A stretch of 64,000 bases of DNA, taken from the NCBI GenBank assembly GCA_013400155.1, contig VXBM01001977.1, forward strand, positions 1-64,000. The letters run 5' to 3'. The position numbers were made by a program, and so were the translations under genes. Under the pieces are notes generated by a model. That model ran no database searches, was not told where the DNA came from, and was given only the letters and a program-made list of their open reading frames with translations. Origin of the DNA: Helopsaltes ochotensis (lineage: Eukaryota; Chordata; Aves; Passeriformes; Locustellidae). Every line of letters starts with the position of its first letter. The stretch's first letter is position 1. This document shows, one piece after another, positions 45,959 to 56,239 of this stretch.

Positions 45959-48133
45959 CTAAAAGTATTAAAAATCCATAGAAGATTAGATATTCAGTAG
46001 CTTCACTTACAGCATTTTTTAAAAAAATTATCTTCGCTGGGTTTATTTTTCTCAAAATTATACAAAACTAAGCATTTCCAAAGTAAAATGCCACCTTTTT
46101 TCTCATCAGCTTCTTCAATTTTATCAGTGTTATAGTATAAGAGATATTAATAAGATTTACAGATTATTAACTACAAATTTTTTAAAATGAAAAAAAGAGA
46201 ATAGCCTTTTTTGTTTAGGGTTACAAACAAGAACTCACCATGTACGCCTGCCATTGGGATTAAAAATGTAACTAATTAATAAGCAATTAATAGAGCTTTG
46301 TGAAAGGTTCCACAAGGAAACACTACATCTTTGTAATTGAACTACTGTCTTTTCATGAGATGTATGTGAAGAGATAGATTTATCTCCATGCCCTCAACTA
46401 ATTCAGCAAAGCTGGGCTTTCTTTACTGAATACATCTTGACAGATGAAACATCCCAGTGGTCTTTACCTCCTAATAATTTATCAGGATTTCTTTTTCAAT
46501 CCGGCTCTTTTCTAGACCCTTTCTATGGACATTAAAGGATGTTTTTAGCATGAAGAATTAAAATCTTTACATTTTGATTTCTTGTCCCTTAAGCTGACTT
46601 TAGACCACTCAGGGTTTTCCTTAAGAAAGAACAATCCACAATTCACATTCTTTTAGAAGCTGCTGCAGAGGAAGTCTTCCAATACTGATCACAAACTCTG
46701 TGTACTACAGCAACCCACAACTACAAAATGTTGGTTTCTGTGCTTAAGATTTTGTCAGCCATATTGCTGAAGGAGAATCAAACCTTTTTCATTACCTTAA
46801 CAGACATTACCTGAAATTACCTGTTAGGTAATTTCATTACCTAAAAGTCGCTTCTTTTAATTCTTAAATTGGGGAGGGGAAAAAAAAAGGAAAATACCAT
46901 CTTTTCAATTAGTATTGGCCCATTACATAACCAGCATAAGCACTGTGGTAAACTGGAGAGATTGTCATCAGAATTCCCAACACAAATATACCGATCTAAA
47001 AGAACAGGAAACTGCAAAAATAGTAAACTGGAAAGTCACACAACAATCACAACTGAGGCTCTCCCTTGTAAAAAAAATCAGAGAGCATGAAATTATGTGT
47101 AATTTCCAGATGCCTGTCTCCAACAAGTTGCAAGCCTTATTTTACCAGGCAGAAATTCAAAACTGGGAACTAAAAATAAGCACTCCTATCTGCAAAAAAT
47201 GGGAAAAGAGGTTTCCTGCTCACAAACATTTGCTAAAATAAACCAGTAAGTGATCCCACCCATTTCCTAAAACTGTTGAGATTTTTTTAAAAAGGCTGAC
47301 ATGCACAGAGTCTCCCTGATTGTCAAATAAAGCATTTATCTTAAAAGCTACTTGTCAAACCACACTAAATTTGGACATTGTTGAAAAAGTAAGAGGATTG
47401 CAAGGTGCCAGAGGAGGTCACCATGCAGAAAACCTGCAAGACAGGAGGGTGGGGAAAAAAAACCAAATCCACAAAATCTCCCCATCTCCCACACATCTGT
47501 ATTTTGCCTCTACAAAAGGTTAGTCAAATGAAATTAGAACAGTAGTAAAGGTAACCTTTCTTTGCATCTGAATGTAATTTAATTGTAGGTAACTGGGTCT
47601 GAACAGAAACTGAGAGAAACGGGATGCCTTTTCTGAATATTTACTCAGATGAATGGCTACTAATTTCACTTAAATCAAAGAATCATGTGATTCAAGCATG
47701 AAACCCAATCTGCCTAGGCCTGTATTTCTGAACCAAACAGGTAGAGTTATCTGTGTTTTATCCAGTAACCAGTAACAACTTTTATGAGGCCTGAAGTATT
47801 AGAATCTACTGGAATGTATTAATATATATCACACTCATGTAGCTGCTAAGTCTTGTATCAGTATGAAGACAGCAGTTCAATAACCTTTTCCTACTTCTCG
47901 AATTCATACTCTAGGGGGGCAGAACATACCTGCATTTAGAGACTAAAACACTTCACTCTGAAGGTGCAAATAGTTAAGGAACAAGAAACCTGAATACACA
48001 AAGAACAAAGATTCCTGTAACTCTCAATGTATTCATCATGTGCCTTTACTCAGAATAGTCTACTACAGTTTAATAAGATCGGTGAGTCTCAGGGCAGATA
48101 TACTCAGATTTAAGAGTTAAGATAAATACTTAC

Positions 48134-48290
48134 TACGTATTACTGGGCAGCTTCCAAAATACCTAATAAAGAGATTTGCATCTAGAGCAGCACTAGAAAT
48201 AAGTAGTCTCAAATTATTCTGGTTTTGCAGCACATCTCTCAGTTTTATTAGCAAGAAGTCACTGAACCTATCCCTCTCATGCACTTCATC
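48134..48290 (-). CDS. YTHDC2: YTHDC2 exon 7 (DEVH box)
   Basis: DEVHERDRFSDFLL (motif II), SSAALDANLFIRYFG (motif III) and CPVI, all intact. Donor CGTA|GTAAGT was chosen because it keeps phase and the expected length before QGRPFEV. Confidence 0.93.
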
Positions 48291-49438
48291 CTGTAACAAA
48301 AGGGACAAAAAAGACAGAAAGAACCATCACAGATTCATAATCACAACTTCTGACAAATACAGAATTTTTTAAAAAATAAAATGTATTATTCAGTGGCACA
48401 TTACAGAGGCCTTAAAATGTGTAAGTCTAGTTTAAGTAACAGGGTTTTTTTTAAAAGCTATCCATAAACCAAAATATACTTCAAAAAGTTTTTTATCTGA
48501 GCCAAGTGCACTGCAGTGCTGAAGCGGTACACATCTTAACTTCAGAGGCCAAAGTGACTATCTAAAACCTCTCTAATTTTGTATGTAAAGCCCAATTTGA
48601 AGAAAAGGCCACAAACCACAAATCCTACAAATCTTATCTTAATAATTCTCACTTTACCACTGATGAGCATTTAAAGAAATGTATGACACCACATGATCAG
48701 AAAAAAGAAGATTGCTTAGGCAAGTCAAACACAAAGCCTATAGATTAAGGCAAATAAGTGCTTAATCATCTTTGTCATTCTTCAAATACAGGGTTTGTAG
48801 GCTGACATCAAGAATGTATAGGATCATTCTCATGCTTTTGTAACTGATACACAGGTAAACTTACCATGATTTCTTTTAATCTTCAGTACTTAAATCTTGT
48901 CATAAACATTTTAGTTCCCATTACTTATTAAATTCCTCAATAGAAATATTAATATAACTATAAATGAACACAGCTGGCATAATTTGCTAGCAATTAGACT
49001 GCACATTATCTTGAAAACACTGGGCAGAAAAATAGACTGAAAACCTGGTACTGCTAAAATAAATACTTGATAACAGAAATTGTGACATGATCACATTGAA
49101 TCACATCAATGTAAGCCTCCCAAAGGTTTTCCTGTGACAGGGGAAGTTCAGAAAAAATTACACTTCTGTCATACTCAACTCCTCCTGATTCCACAACTAA
49201 TTATTGGCATGAAAATAAAATATTTTTACAGGAAAAACACAAACACTCAGAAAAGCACCAAAATCCACAAAACACGTGTGCTACTCTAAGGACTCAGGAA
49301 GTCTTTAAAGTTGATTCAGATTCTACCAAACAAAACCACCTAAAATGCTCAGCAAATTTATATAAAACAAATGAGGATCTCATTTTCCAAAGCAATACAT
49401 ACTGTTCCACCCCACATGAAAGACCATAGGATGCTCAC

Positions 49439-49541
49439 CACAATAACATGAGTCACAGTGGAGAGAGTGCTGTCTCCTGTCATCAGCGTGCGAAGGAGCA
49501 TGTCATTAGTGCAGAATGTTACCAGTGTCTTTGGAGAAACC
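49439..49541 (-). CDS. YTHDC2: YTHDC2 exon 6
   Basis: VSPKTLVTFCTNDMLLRTL and STLSTVTHVIV. The usual TNG of this helicase motif is TND here. Acceptor CTATAG, donor GTG|GTGAGC. Confidence 0.9.
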
Positions 49542-49917
49542 CTATAGAACAGACCACAGAGACAACTTAGGGGGTTTGCACCATTTAAAGGGTACTAGCT
49601 TTCCATGGCTCAAAAATTAAAGCAGCTGTTGACCAGAAGAGGAATTGCAGTTCTCTCCCCAGAAGACTCACGCACACCACTTGTTTTTAAACTACGCCTT
49701 TTCCCAGGCATTTCCTAAGAATTCTTAGTGTTTGTACCCCAAAACTTTGGACAACATATTAACTAAAAAAATAAGATTCAAATTTTAATAAATATGGAAG
49801 TTAAAGAGAACAGTGAGAAACTCTGCATGTCATTCAATTTACTAGAAAATTCCATGTGGAAAAACAAGTTCCAATTCCTCAGCATATGCTTGGATATAGC
49901 CTTTGTATTTGCCTACA

Positions 49918-50718
49918 TGTGATGGGATGAGCTTGGCTGGATGCCAGGTGCCTACCCAAGCCACTCTACCTGTCCTCTCCATGGACAAGGGAGAGGAAAC
50001 ACAACAAAAGACTCACAGGGTCAAGAGAAGGACAAGGAGAGACATGGGTCTCTCCCATGGGCAACAGTACTCCATGAGCTTCTTCAATATGAGTTCTTCC
50101 CAGGGGCTGCAGTTCTTCATAAACTGCTGCAGAACAGGTCCCTTTCCACAGGGTGCAGTGCTTCAGGAACAGCCTGCTCCAGCACGGGATCCCCATAGGG
50201 TCACAATCCTGACAGAAAACCTGCTTCTTTGTGGGCTCCCTCCGTGGCGCCACAGGTTCTGCCAGGAGCCTGTTTCAGCATGGCCTTCTCAGAGGATCAT
50301 AACCTCCTTCAAGCATCCATCTGCACCAACACAGAATTCTGCACAGGGGGGATCCCTGCTGCACCATGCACCTCCATGGGCTGCTGGGGCACAGCTGCCT
50401 CACCATGGGCTGTACCATGGTCTGCTCTGGCACCTGGAACACTCCTCTCCTCCTGCACTGACCTTCCTGTCTGCAAAGCTACTTCTCTCACAGGTTCTCA
50501 CTGCTCTCCTTGAACTGCTCCCTCTGTTGTGCAGGTTCTTCTCCCCCATTTCCCATTGTCCCAGAGGCTTTACCACAATCACAGATGGGCTCAACCTTGG
50601 CCAGAGGCAGGTCTGTCTTGGCTGGCACTGGTACTGTCAGACATGGGAGAGGCTTCTAGCATCTTCTCAGAAAAGCCTCCCCACAGCTCCCAAAGCCTTG
50701 CCTTGCAAACCCAATACA
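49918..50718 (+). mobile_element. LTR (801 bp) with perfect 5-bp TSD in YTHDC2 intron 5
   Basis: Begins TGTGATGGGATGAGCTTGG and ends GCAAACCCAATACA, flanked by CTACA on both sides (49913-49917 and 50719-50723). The GC-rich, CTG-rich interior is typical of a widespread songbird ERVL-type LTR. A plus-strand open frame of 352 codons runs from 49903 across the element into unique intron sequence. It shows no protein features and is a by-product of base composition. Confidence 0.8.
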
Positions 50719-52018
50719 CTACAGCTGACTAGACCACAAATTAATCAGCTGATCCTCTGTTTTTTTCAGGTCAAAATACTGAAATGTTACTATTCTATAC
50801 CTGGGGCAGAGTTAGCTGTTCCAGTAAAAACAGCAATTGTCACTACTTCCTCCAATACTGGAAGAAAGAAACTGAAAGAAACTAAAGAAACTGAAAGTAC
50901 CTTTGTACTGTATTCTACAGCTCTTTGCTGGAAGACAGTTAAGAAAACCTTAAAAATTTGACTTCTGTGTTACTATAAACACCTTAAAAATCTCCTCTCC
51001 AGACCCTTTTTGGCGACAGCTTGAAATATTGTCATCTCCCCCTTTTAGTGTTTCTCTGGGGTATATGTATTGATTCTCCTCAAGATGGATTTTCTGCACT
51101 CCTTCCAGTAATTCTTCCATTTTGATCTGACTTTGCTCTTCTGCCAGTATAGTACTCCCACACATTGATCATTCAGCTTATTTGTGATACATCTTCACTG
51201 GGTCTTCTAATCCCTTAATAGCCTTGTGAGCTTTCATACACACATTTGAATTCTTATTGTGCCTTTGTTGTTCAAGTGCATTAATTTTCATCAGCTATGT
51301 GTTATCTTTGTTCATTCAAGCCAACACAACCTTTTGCTTGCTTCTGTCACTCATATCCCAACCATTGCTGCTTCCCTGAAATGTCACTGGCTACACACTG
51401 CAAAGATGTAAAAACCCCACACAATCCGTCTGCTCTTCTCTACAGAAAAAACATCAAGTGATATTGAAATGTCTGCTTTTACATCACTTCATGTTTTAAG
51501 CACAAAAGCTGAAGTAGAGTAAATTTAGCCCAAGCTAGACTAGTAAATAATGCTCAGTTTCATCAGTCACTTTCCAATTCTGTTGTTTCCCTTTTATGAC
51601 CTCTATCAACTCACACTACATAACATTTGTTACCACATGCTGGTCTTCCCACTTACCTTCCAAGCTTGCAGAACTTTTGGATCCACACATGTTAAAAGTA
51701 GAGAGTGGAAAAAAAAAGAAAAGAGGAAAGCGTAGACTTGATCTGAAAATCAGACAAGGATTTAGCTGCAGATACTTCACAGAAGGAATCAATAGAAAGC
51801 AGTTGAAATTCAGTTCTATAAGACAACCTACTACATGAAACTGCAAAACACAGGAAGAAAGCTGTCCTTTTCACTTTTAAGTATTCCTTATCTGCAATAA
51901 CATATCCCACCTACAATTTATGGGGTTGCATCCCAAATATACTGCAGTTTAAACGTACACAAGATTCACGATACCAACATAAGATTAACTGACATACCAT
52001 TAGAAATACCATTAGTAC

Positions 52019-52185
52019 CTGCTTTCTAACCGGATCTGGTAACCGATTGTCTGGCCAATCTTCTCTCTTCTTTCTGTTGCCACTCTCTCAGCCACAGAAA
52101 CAGCTGCTAAACGTCTCGGCTGGGTACAAAATACACGACAGGGAGTTCCATTCTTGTAGCAGTCATCAAGGATAAACTGAGGGAT
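52019..52185 (-). CDS. YTHDC2: YTHDC2 exon 5 (motif Ia)
   Basis: [13 protein letters not shown], then motif Ia [17 protein letters not shown] and [13 protein letters not shown]. Acceptor TTTAAG, donor CAG|GTACTA. No lesion. Confidence 0.93.
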
Positions 52186-52787
52186 CTTAAAGAAGCAGTT
52201 CACATTTACTTTTTGAGAATGTCACAGCTTTCTTAGCACAGGGAAACAATTTAACAGCATCTCAGTACTACACATTGCAAAAGACTTTTCAGCAGGATTA
52301 TCACTGCAGACATACCTGAATTGGCAGAAAATAGATTTCTAAGTATAACCTGCTTAGGTTTTTTTTAAAGAAAAAACTTGCAGTGTCTCTCTCCTGCTTC
52401 AGAGAAATCTATAAAAGAAAAGCCCTGAAGATAATCTCTCATTTTAACACAAAAAGTAAATTACTCTGGGTAGTAAGAACAGAACTAGCCTTAGAAGAAA
52501 AAGGGCTATACAAACATCACAGCTACTTTCCCTTCAATATTTTCCACTATTTTAATGAAAATATTGTATCTATCAGAAAATTGTGAGGAACTAGTTATGC
52601 TTTTGGTATGTCTCTGCTTGTTTAGTATATCAAAAGCAAGAAAGTGAATTGGAACACAAGATTTTCAATCACACAGGAAAAGAAAAGCTTTAAAAGCGCA
52701 TAAAAATGTCCCTTATCATAAATTACACAATTGGCTTCAGTTTAGTATAAATACTGTCATTTTTTTTATTTCATTGAAGAAACATAC

Positions 52788-52987
52788 TTGAGTAGTTTTT
52801 CCTGATCCAGTCTCTCCTATAATCAAAACAATTTTATTGTCCTTTATTATTTGGACAATTTCTTCCTGTTTTTCAAGAATTGGTAGTGATTGCCTGAAGG
52901 ATTCAAACTCTGATTCCCCTCTTTTCACTGGGACCTGTGGGATACCGTCATTAAGTCGACCACTTGTCTTGTTCACTTCTTTGTTTT
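52788..52987 (-). CDS. YTHDC2: YTHDC2 exon 4 (Walker A)
   Basis: Encodes [34 protein letters not shown] and the helicase motif [11 protein letters not shown], all intact. Acceptor TTCACAG, donor CAA|GTATG. Its 5' phase also fits a direct join from exon 1. Confidence 0.93.
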
Positions 52988-54581
52988 CTGTGAAGAGAAG
53001 TTAAAAGTTTATTTATACAGATACAGATGAAGGTCACTAAAACTCTGCTCAAATATTTGTTCTTAAAATTAACATTGCTGACTTTTTATGCATCCCTGTG
53101 GATAAAGTGACAAACCTGTCCCACAGTTAGAAGTCGTATTTATACTGACATGTCTTCTTGTGGTGCTTGGAATAGATATTTTTTGAAACAGTTATTACTT
53201 TAATAGGTATTTTGAAAAAAACCAGACTCTTCCAGAGTATTGCTCCAACTCAAAAAAGCCTACAAACCACAGAAGGAGAAAGGGAAACTAAACAAGAGAA
53301 AAACACCTGGTATATTTTTGTGGCCTTTGTATCTGTGCCCACATTTCACATCTGCATTTTCCCTAGAAATACACACTTTCAGAGTTAAATCTTTCATCTA
53401 TTACATACATTTGCCTGAAATTTTACTTATTTAAGCATGCTGTATCAAGAGTCTTGGACCCCACACAGCAGTGTGATGTGTTGGAAAGCAGCGCATAAGT
53501 AGCCATAAGCGCACATCTTCTGAGGGAGCTTCTTTAAATCCAGCACTGCAAGTACTACTCTGTTATTCCTTGATAATTATTGTCCATAATGATGATAAGC
53601 TTGCTGTAAACTCAATTATATATATTTAATGGGATTAACGAATCATATACTAAATTACAAGCTCTGTTGTACCAAGACAAACACAGACTAAGAGATCAGA
53701 ACTAAAAATACATTCTTGAGAAGCAGAGAAAGACAAATATTAGACTGTTCATTAACTTATCCCCTACATTCCCAAGACATTGAGTTTCAGTATTTTTATT
53801 ATAGCTTCCCTCTGTTCATTAAACGATCACATTAAAGAACTGAAACAATTGAAAAAAATAGCGAAGGAAGCACTTAAAGAACAGACACTATGTATCAGAC
53901 ACATGCAATTAAACAAGGCATATTGGTACAAGTGTTTTCTGCGCACTACACCCACCTCTGCACACAGAAACACAGTGTGACTCTTCCACTTGTAGCTGTT
54001 AAAGCTATAATCTAGATGAAAGTGTTGCTTGAAAAAACAAACCAAACCTTTTATCAGAAGTTTGTCTTTTAGTGAACTCTTTCATATTCTAGAAATCAAG
54101 AAGTCTGGACAGTAGTGTCTTAAGGACCTATTCTGTAGAGATGAAGAAACAAACACTAAACTTCTTGATTTATCAAGGACATGAATTTCTGTAAGCAGAA
54201 GAGCCAACTTCATTTTCTCAAGGGTGTTCTTATGGCATCATAGTAACACACTGACTCTTCAATACCCTCTCACAGCACTTGTATGAAGCTGCATTTCACA
54301 AATGTGCTTCCAAGAAGATTTGGCTAGAACTGGCTCAAAGATTCTAAATTACCTGAGCGCAAGATAGACATTGCAATGTTTATTATATGACTGCCCAAGT
54401 TACACACATCTCCAGTTATAAAAGACCTTAAAAATGAGGAAAATTCATCTGTTTGTTTAAAGATGTCTTTTAGGACACAAGAGTGGACAGAATAGAAGGG
54501 GCTTTGTTTTGTCCTTGGGTTGCAGGTGGTTTTTTCAAGTGGTGTTGATGATGTCCAAATCAGAAGACACACCAAACATAC

Positions 54582-54775
54582 CAGATTCAACAGCACAGGC
54601 ATTTCCTCGCTCTGTCCTTGGCAGGAGTTCCGTGCGTTCCTTATTTGTGACAGGAAAGCTCTGAATTAGACTCCGAACGGCGTGTTTTGTACGTAGAGCC
54701 AAGTCACAAGTCATGACTACCTGTGTCTCTGATACATGCTTCTTCCTTACAGTCAGCTATCAGTTGGCTCCTTTT
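54582..54775 (-). pseudogene. YTHDC2: YTHDC2 exon 3 (R3H), two in-frame stops
   Basis: Starts after CTCACAG with codons for K-G-A-N, then TGA (54760-54762) and TAG (54757-54759) where vertebrates have Arg-Tyr, then L-T-V-R-K in the same frame. The remainder (TKHAVRSLIQSFPVTNKERTE) is conserved, and there appears to be one codon fewer than in human between SET and TC. The donor GAATCTG|GTATG is good. Confidence 0.85.
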
Positions 54776-55165
54776 CTGTGAGGAGGGAAATATAAATATA
54801 TTTTACGAATAAGTATCCTACTCTAGGTTAACTTTTATCTGTCAAGTTATGAGGTTCTATGCAAAACCTTTGAAGAAAACCAGACATCACAAGGTGCCTT
54901 TTTAATGGACCCATTAAATCCATAAAGTATAAAAGCAAGCTGTCCCAAAAAGCATGTCACAAGTTTTTCCAAGCACACATACAGCAATGAACAAAGATAT
55001 TTGAATTTGTATGTCTACTTTTACTCTTTTTTCCTCTAATATTATTCCTTGGAACCCAGTAGGGCATGTTGAAAACATCAATCCAGTTATCATTAATCCA
55101 GTTATCATTAATCATGGAATTCCATTCGTTTGCGTTAAAAACCTGAAAATTGTACCCCAACTCCC

Positions 55166-55256
55166 CCTTTGCTTTTAGATACCAATCCAAGGCACTGACA
55201 GAGCCACTGAACAAACGCTCTTTGAGTACTAGTGAAACTAGAAGGAAATTCCATCT
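55166..55256 (-). pseudogene. YTHDC2: YTHDC2 exon 2 (R3H), donor lost
   Basis: Reads EMEFPSSFTSTQRAF...LGLVSKSK after acceptor TTCTAG, and length 91 fits the flanking phases. The base pair after the exon is GG, not GT: 55164 is C on the plus strand where A is expected, followed by GAGTTGG. The donor is therefore destroyed. A downstream GTACAA would add a few codons and change the frame. Confidence 0.75.
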
Positions 55257-55329
55257 CTAGAATGATAAATAATAAAAAAATCCAGTAACAATGCAATATG
55301 CAGTAATCTTGTCATATTATCTCAATGTT

Positions 55330-55870
55330 ACAGAACCACAGAAGTGTTAGGATTGCAAGGGAGATCACCCAGTGCAGAGATCTGCCAAGGCAGAGTCACC
55401 AGGAGCAGGTGCCATAGGAACACATCAAGGTGGATCTGGGATGTCTCCAGAGCGGTAAACTCCATGCTCTCGCTGGGCCGAAGTTCCAGTGCTCTGCCAC
55501 CCCCAACGGAAACAAGTTCTCCCTCATGTTGACGTGCAACTTCTTGTGTTTTAATTTACCGCCTTTGCTTGTCCTGTCACCAAAAAGCCTGCGCCGCCCT
55601 CCCGGGACGCACCTTGGAGCAATTTATATGCATGAATGAGATGCCGTCTCAATCTTCTCTGGACTAAACAGGCCCAGCTTCCACACCTCTCCTGATAAGA
55701 GATGCTCCAGACCCTTTATCTCATCGCAGTGATCTCTGCTAGACCCCCTCCTGTAAGCTCCTTGTCTCTGTGCTGAGGATCCCAGAGCTGGACATAGCAC
55801 CCCAGCTGTGCCGCACTAGGGCCGGGCAAAGGGGCAGGATGCCCTCCCTGACCCGCTGCCAGATCCCTCC
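55330..55870 (-). mobile_element. CR1 LINE fragment in YTHDC2 intron 1
   Basis: Reverse-complement CR1: CAACTTCTTGTGTTTTAAT, TCTTCTCTGGACTAAACAGG, AGAGATGCTCCAGACCC, then GAGCTGGACATAGCACCCC. It is in the same orientation as YTHDC2 and ends about 40 bp from the exon 1 donor. It is diverged from the consensus in places. Confidence 0.9.
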
Positions 55871-56200
55871 CAACACCCGCAGGCTTCCCCCGGGACGGGC
55901 TGTGCCGCGCACCCGCCTCGTCCCCACTCCGGAACCGCTCCAGGGCGAGCTGCATCGCCATCTCCACCTCCTCATCCACGCCGACCTCCCTGAGGGCCTC
56001 GGCCCGGGCGCGCACAGTGGCGGCAGCAGCCGAGCCCCCCGCGGCCCCGCTGGGCTGCCGCCGCGGGACGCGCCTGTGTCGCGACATGGCCCGACACGGC
56101 CCCGACACCAGCACGATGCGCGGCCGCTGCTCCGAGGCCCCAGGCGCGACGTTGGCGGCGGGGCGGGGTCTGCGTGGGGTCACCCACAACCGGAATCTCC
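55840..56200 (-). promoter_or_regulatory. CpG-rich promoter region of YTHDC2
   Basis: High GC with many CpGs over exon 1 and just upstream, including a GC box GGGGCGGGG (56160-56168). No TATA box was seen. A CpG-island promoter is expected for this gene. The transcription start cannot be placed from sequence. Confidence 0.6.
55913..56087 (-). CDS. YTHDC2: YTHDC2 exon 1 (start, beginning of R3H)
   Basis: Encodes MSRHRRVPRRQPSG... to VDEEVEMAMQLALERFRSGD; the last part matches the start of the R3H domain. The start ATG at 56087 was chosen because vertebrate YTHDC2 begins MSR and is followed by a proline/glycine-rich leader. An in-frame upstream ATG at 56234 would add 49 codons. The donor is GCGG|GTGCGC and the exon ends at phase 1. 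Confidence 0.75.
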
Positions 56201-56239
56201 CCCGAAGGGGAGGAAATGGGCTCTTTCTCCCCATTAGCT

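Larger units (their letters stand above)
25681..56087 (-). pseudogene. YTHDC2: YTHDC2, full-length exon set with disabling changes
   Basis: YTHDC2 is a cytoplasmic DExH-box 3'-5' RNA helicase that binds N6-methyladenosine and acts with MEIOC to let germ cells progress through meiosis. Twenty-nine coding exons span about 30 kb. Domains in order are R3H (exons 1-3), RecA1 with GETGSGKTT and DEVH (exons 4-7), an ankyrin insert (exons 11-12), RecA2 (exons 13-18), HA2/OB region (exons 19-23), a low-complexity linker (exons 24-26) and YTH (exons 27-28). Splice phases chain throughout, and the coding sum is 4277 nt, one base short of a multiple of three. Lesions seen: donor GT to GG after exon 2, TGA-TAG in exon 3, a one-base deletion in exon 11, and a shifted acceptor at exon 29. 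Substitutions also fall in conserved helicase motifs. The rest is well conserved. I read it as a decaying copy (duplicate or sex-linked gametolog); assembly error is the main alternative. It is called a pseudogene for the lesions, while the gene identity is secure. Confidence 0.8.

Noticed and set aside
49903..50961. A 352-codon open frame on the plus strand
   Set aside because: It runs across an LTR with a clear target-site duplication (49918-50718) into intron sequence, has no recognisable domain and lies antisense in YTHDC2 intron 5. Its length reflects the GC-rich LTR.
54957..55214. Continuation of the exon 2 frame into intron 2
   Set aside because: The frame stays open past the broken donor, but the residues diverge at once from YTHDC2. 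It is read-through of the intron, not an extended exon.
55716..55912. Continuation of the YTHDC2 exon 1 frame downstream to 55716
   Set aside because: The residues after the GTGCGC donor show no YTHDC2 similarity, and the sequence enters a CR1 element; it is intron.
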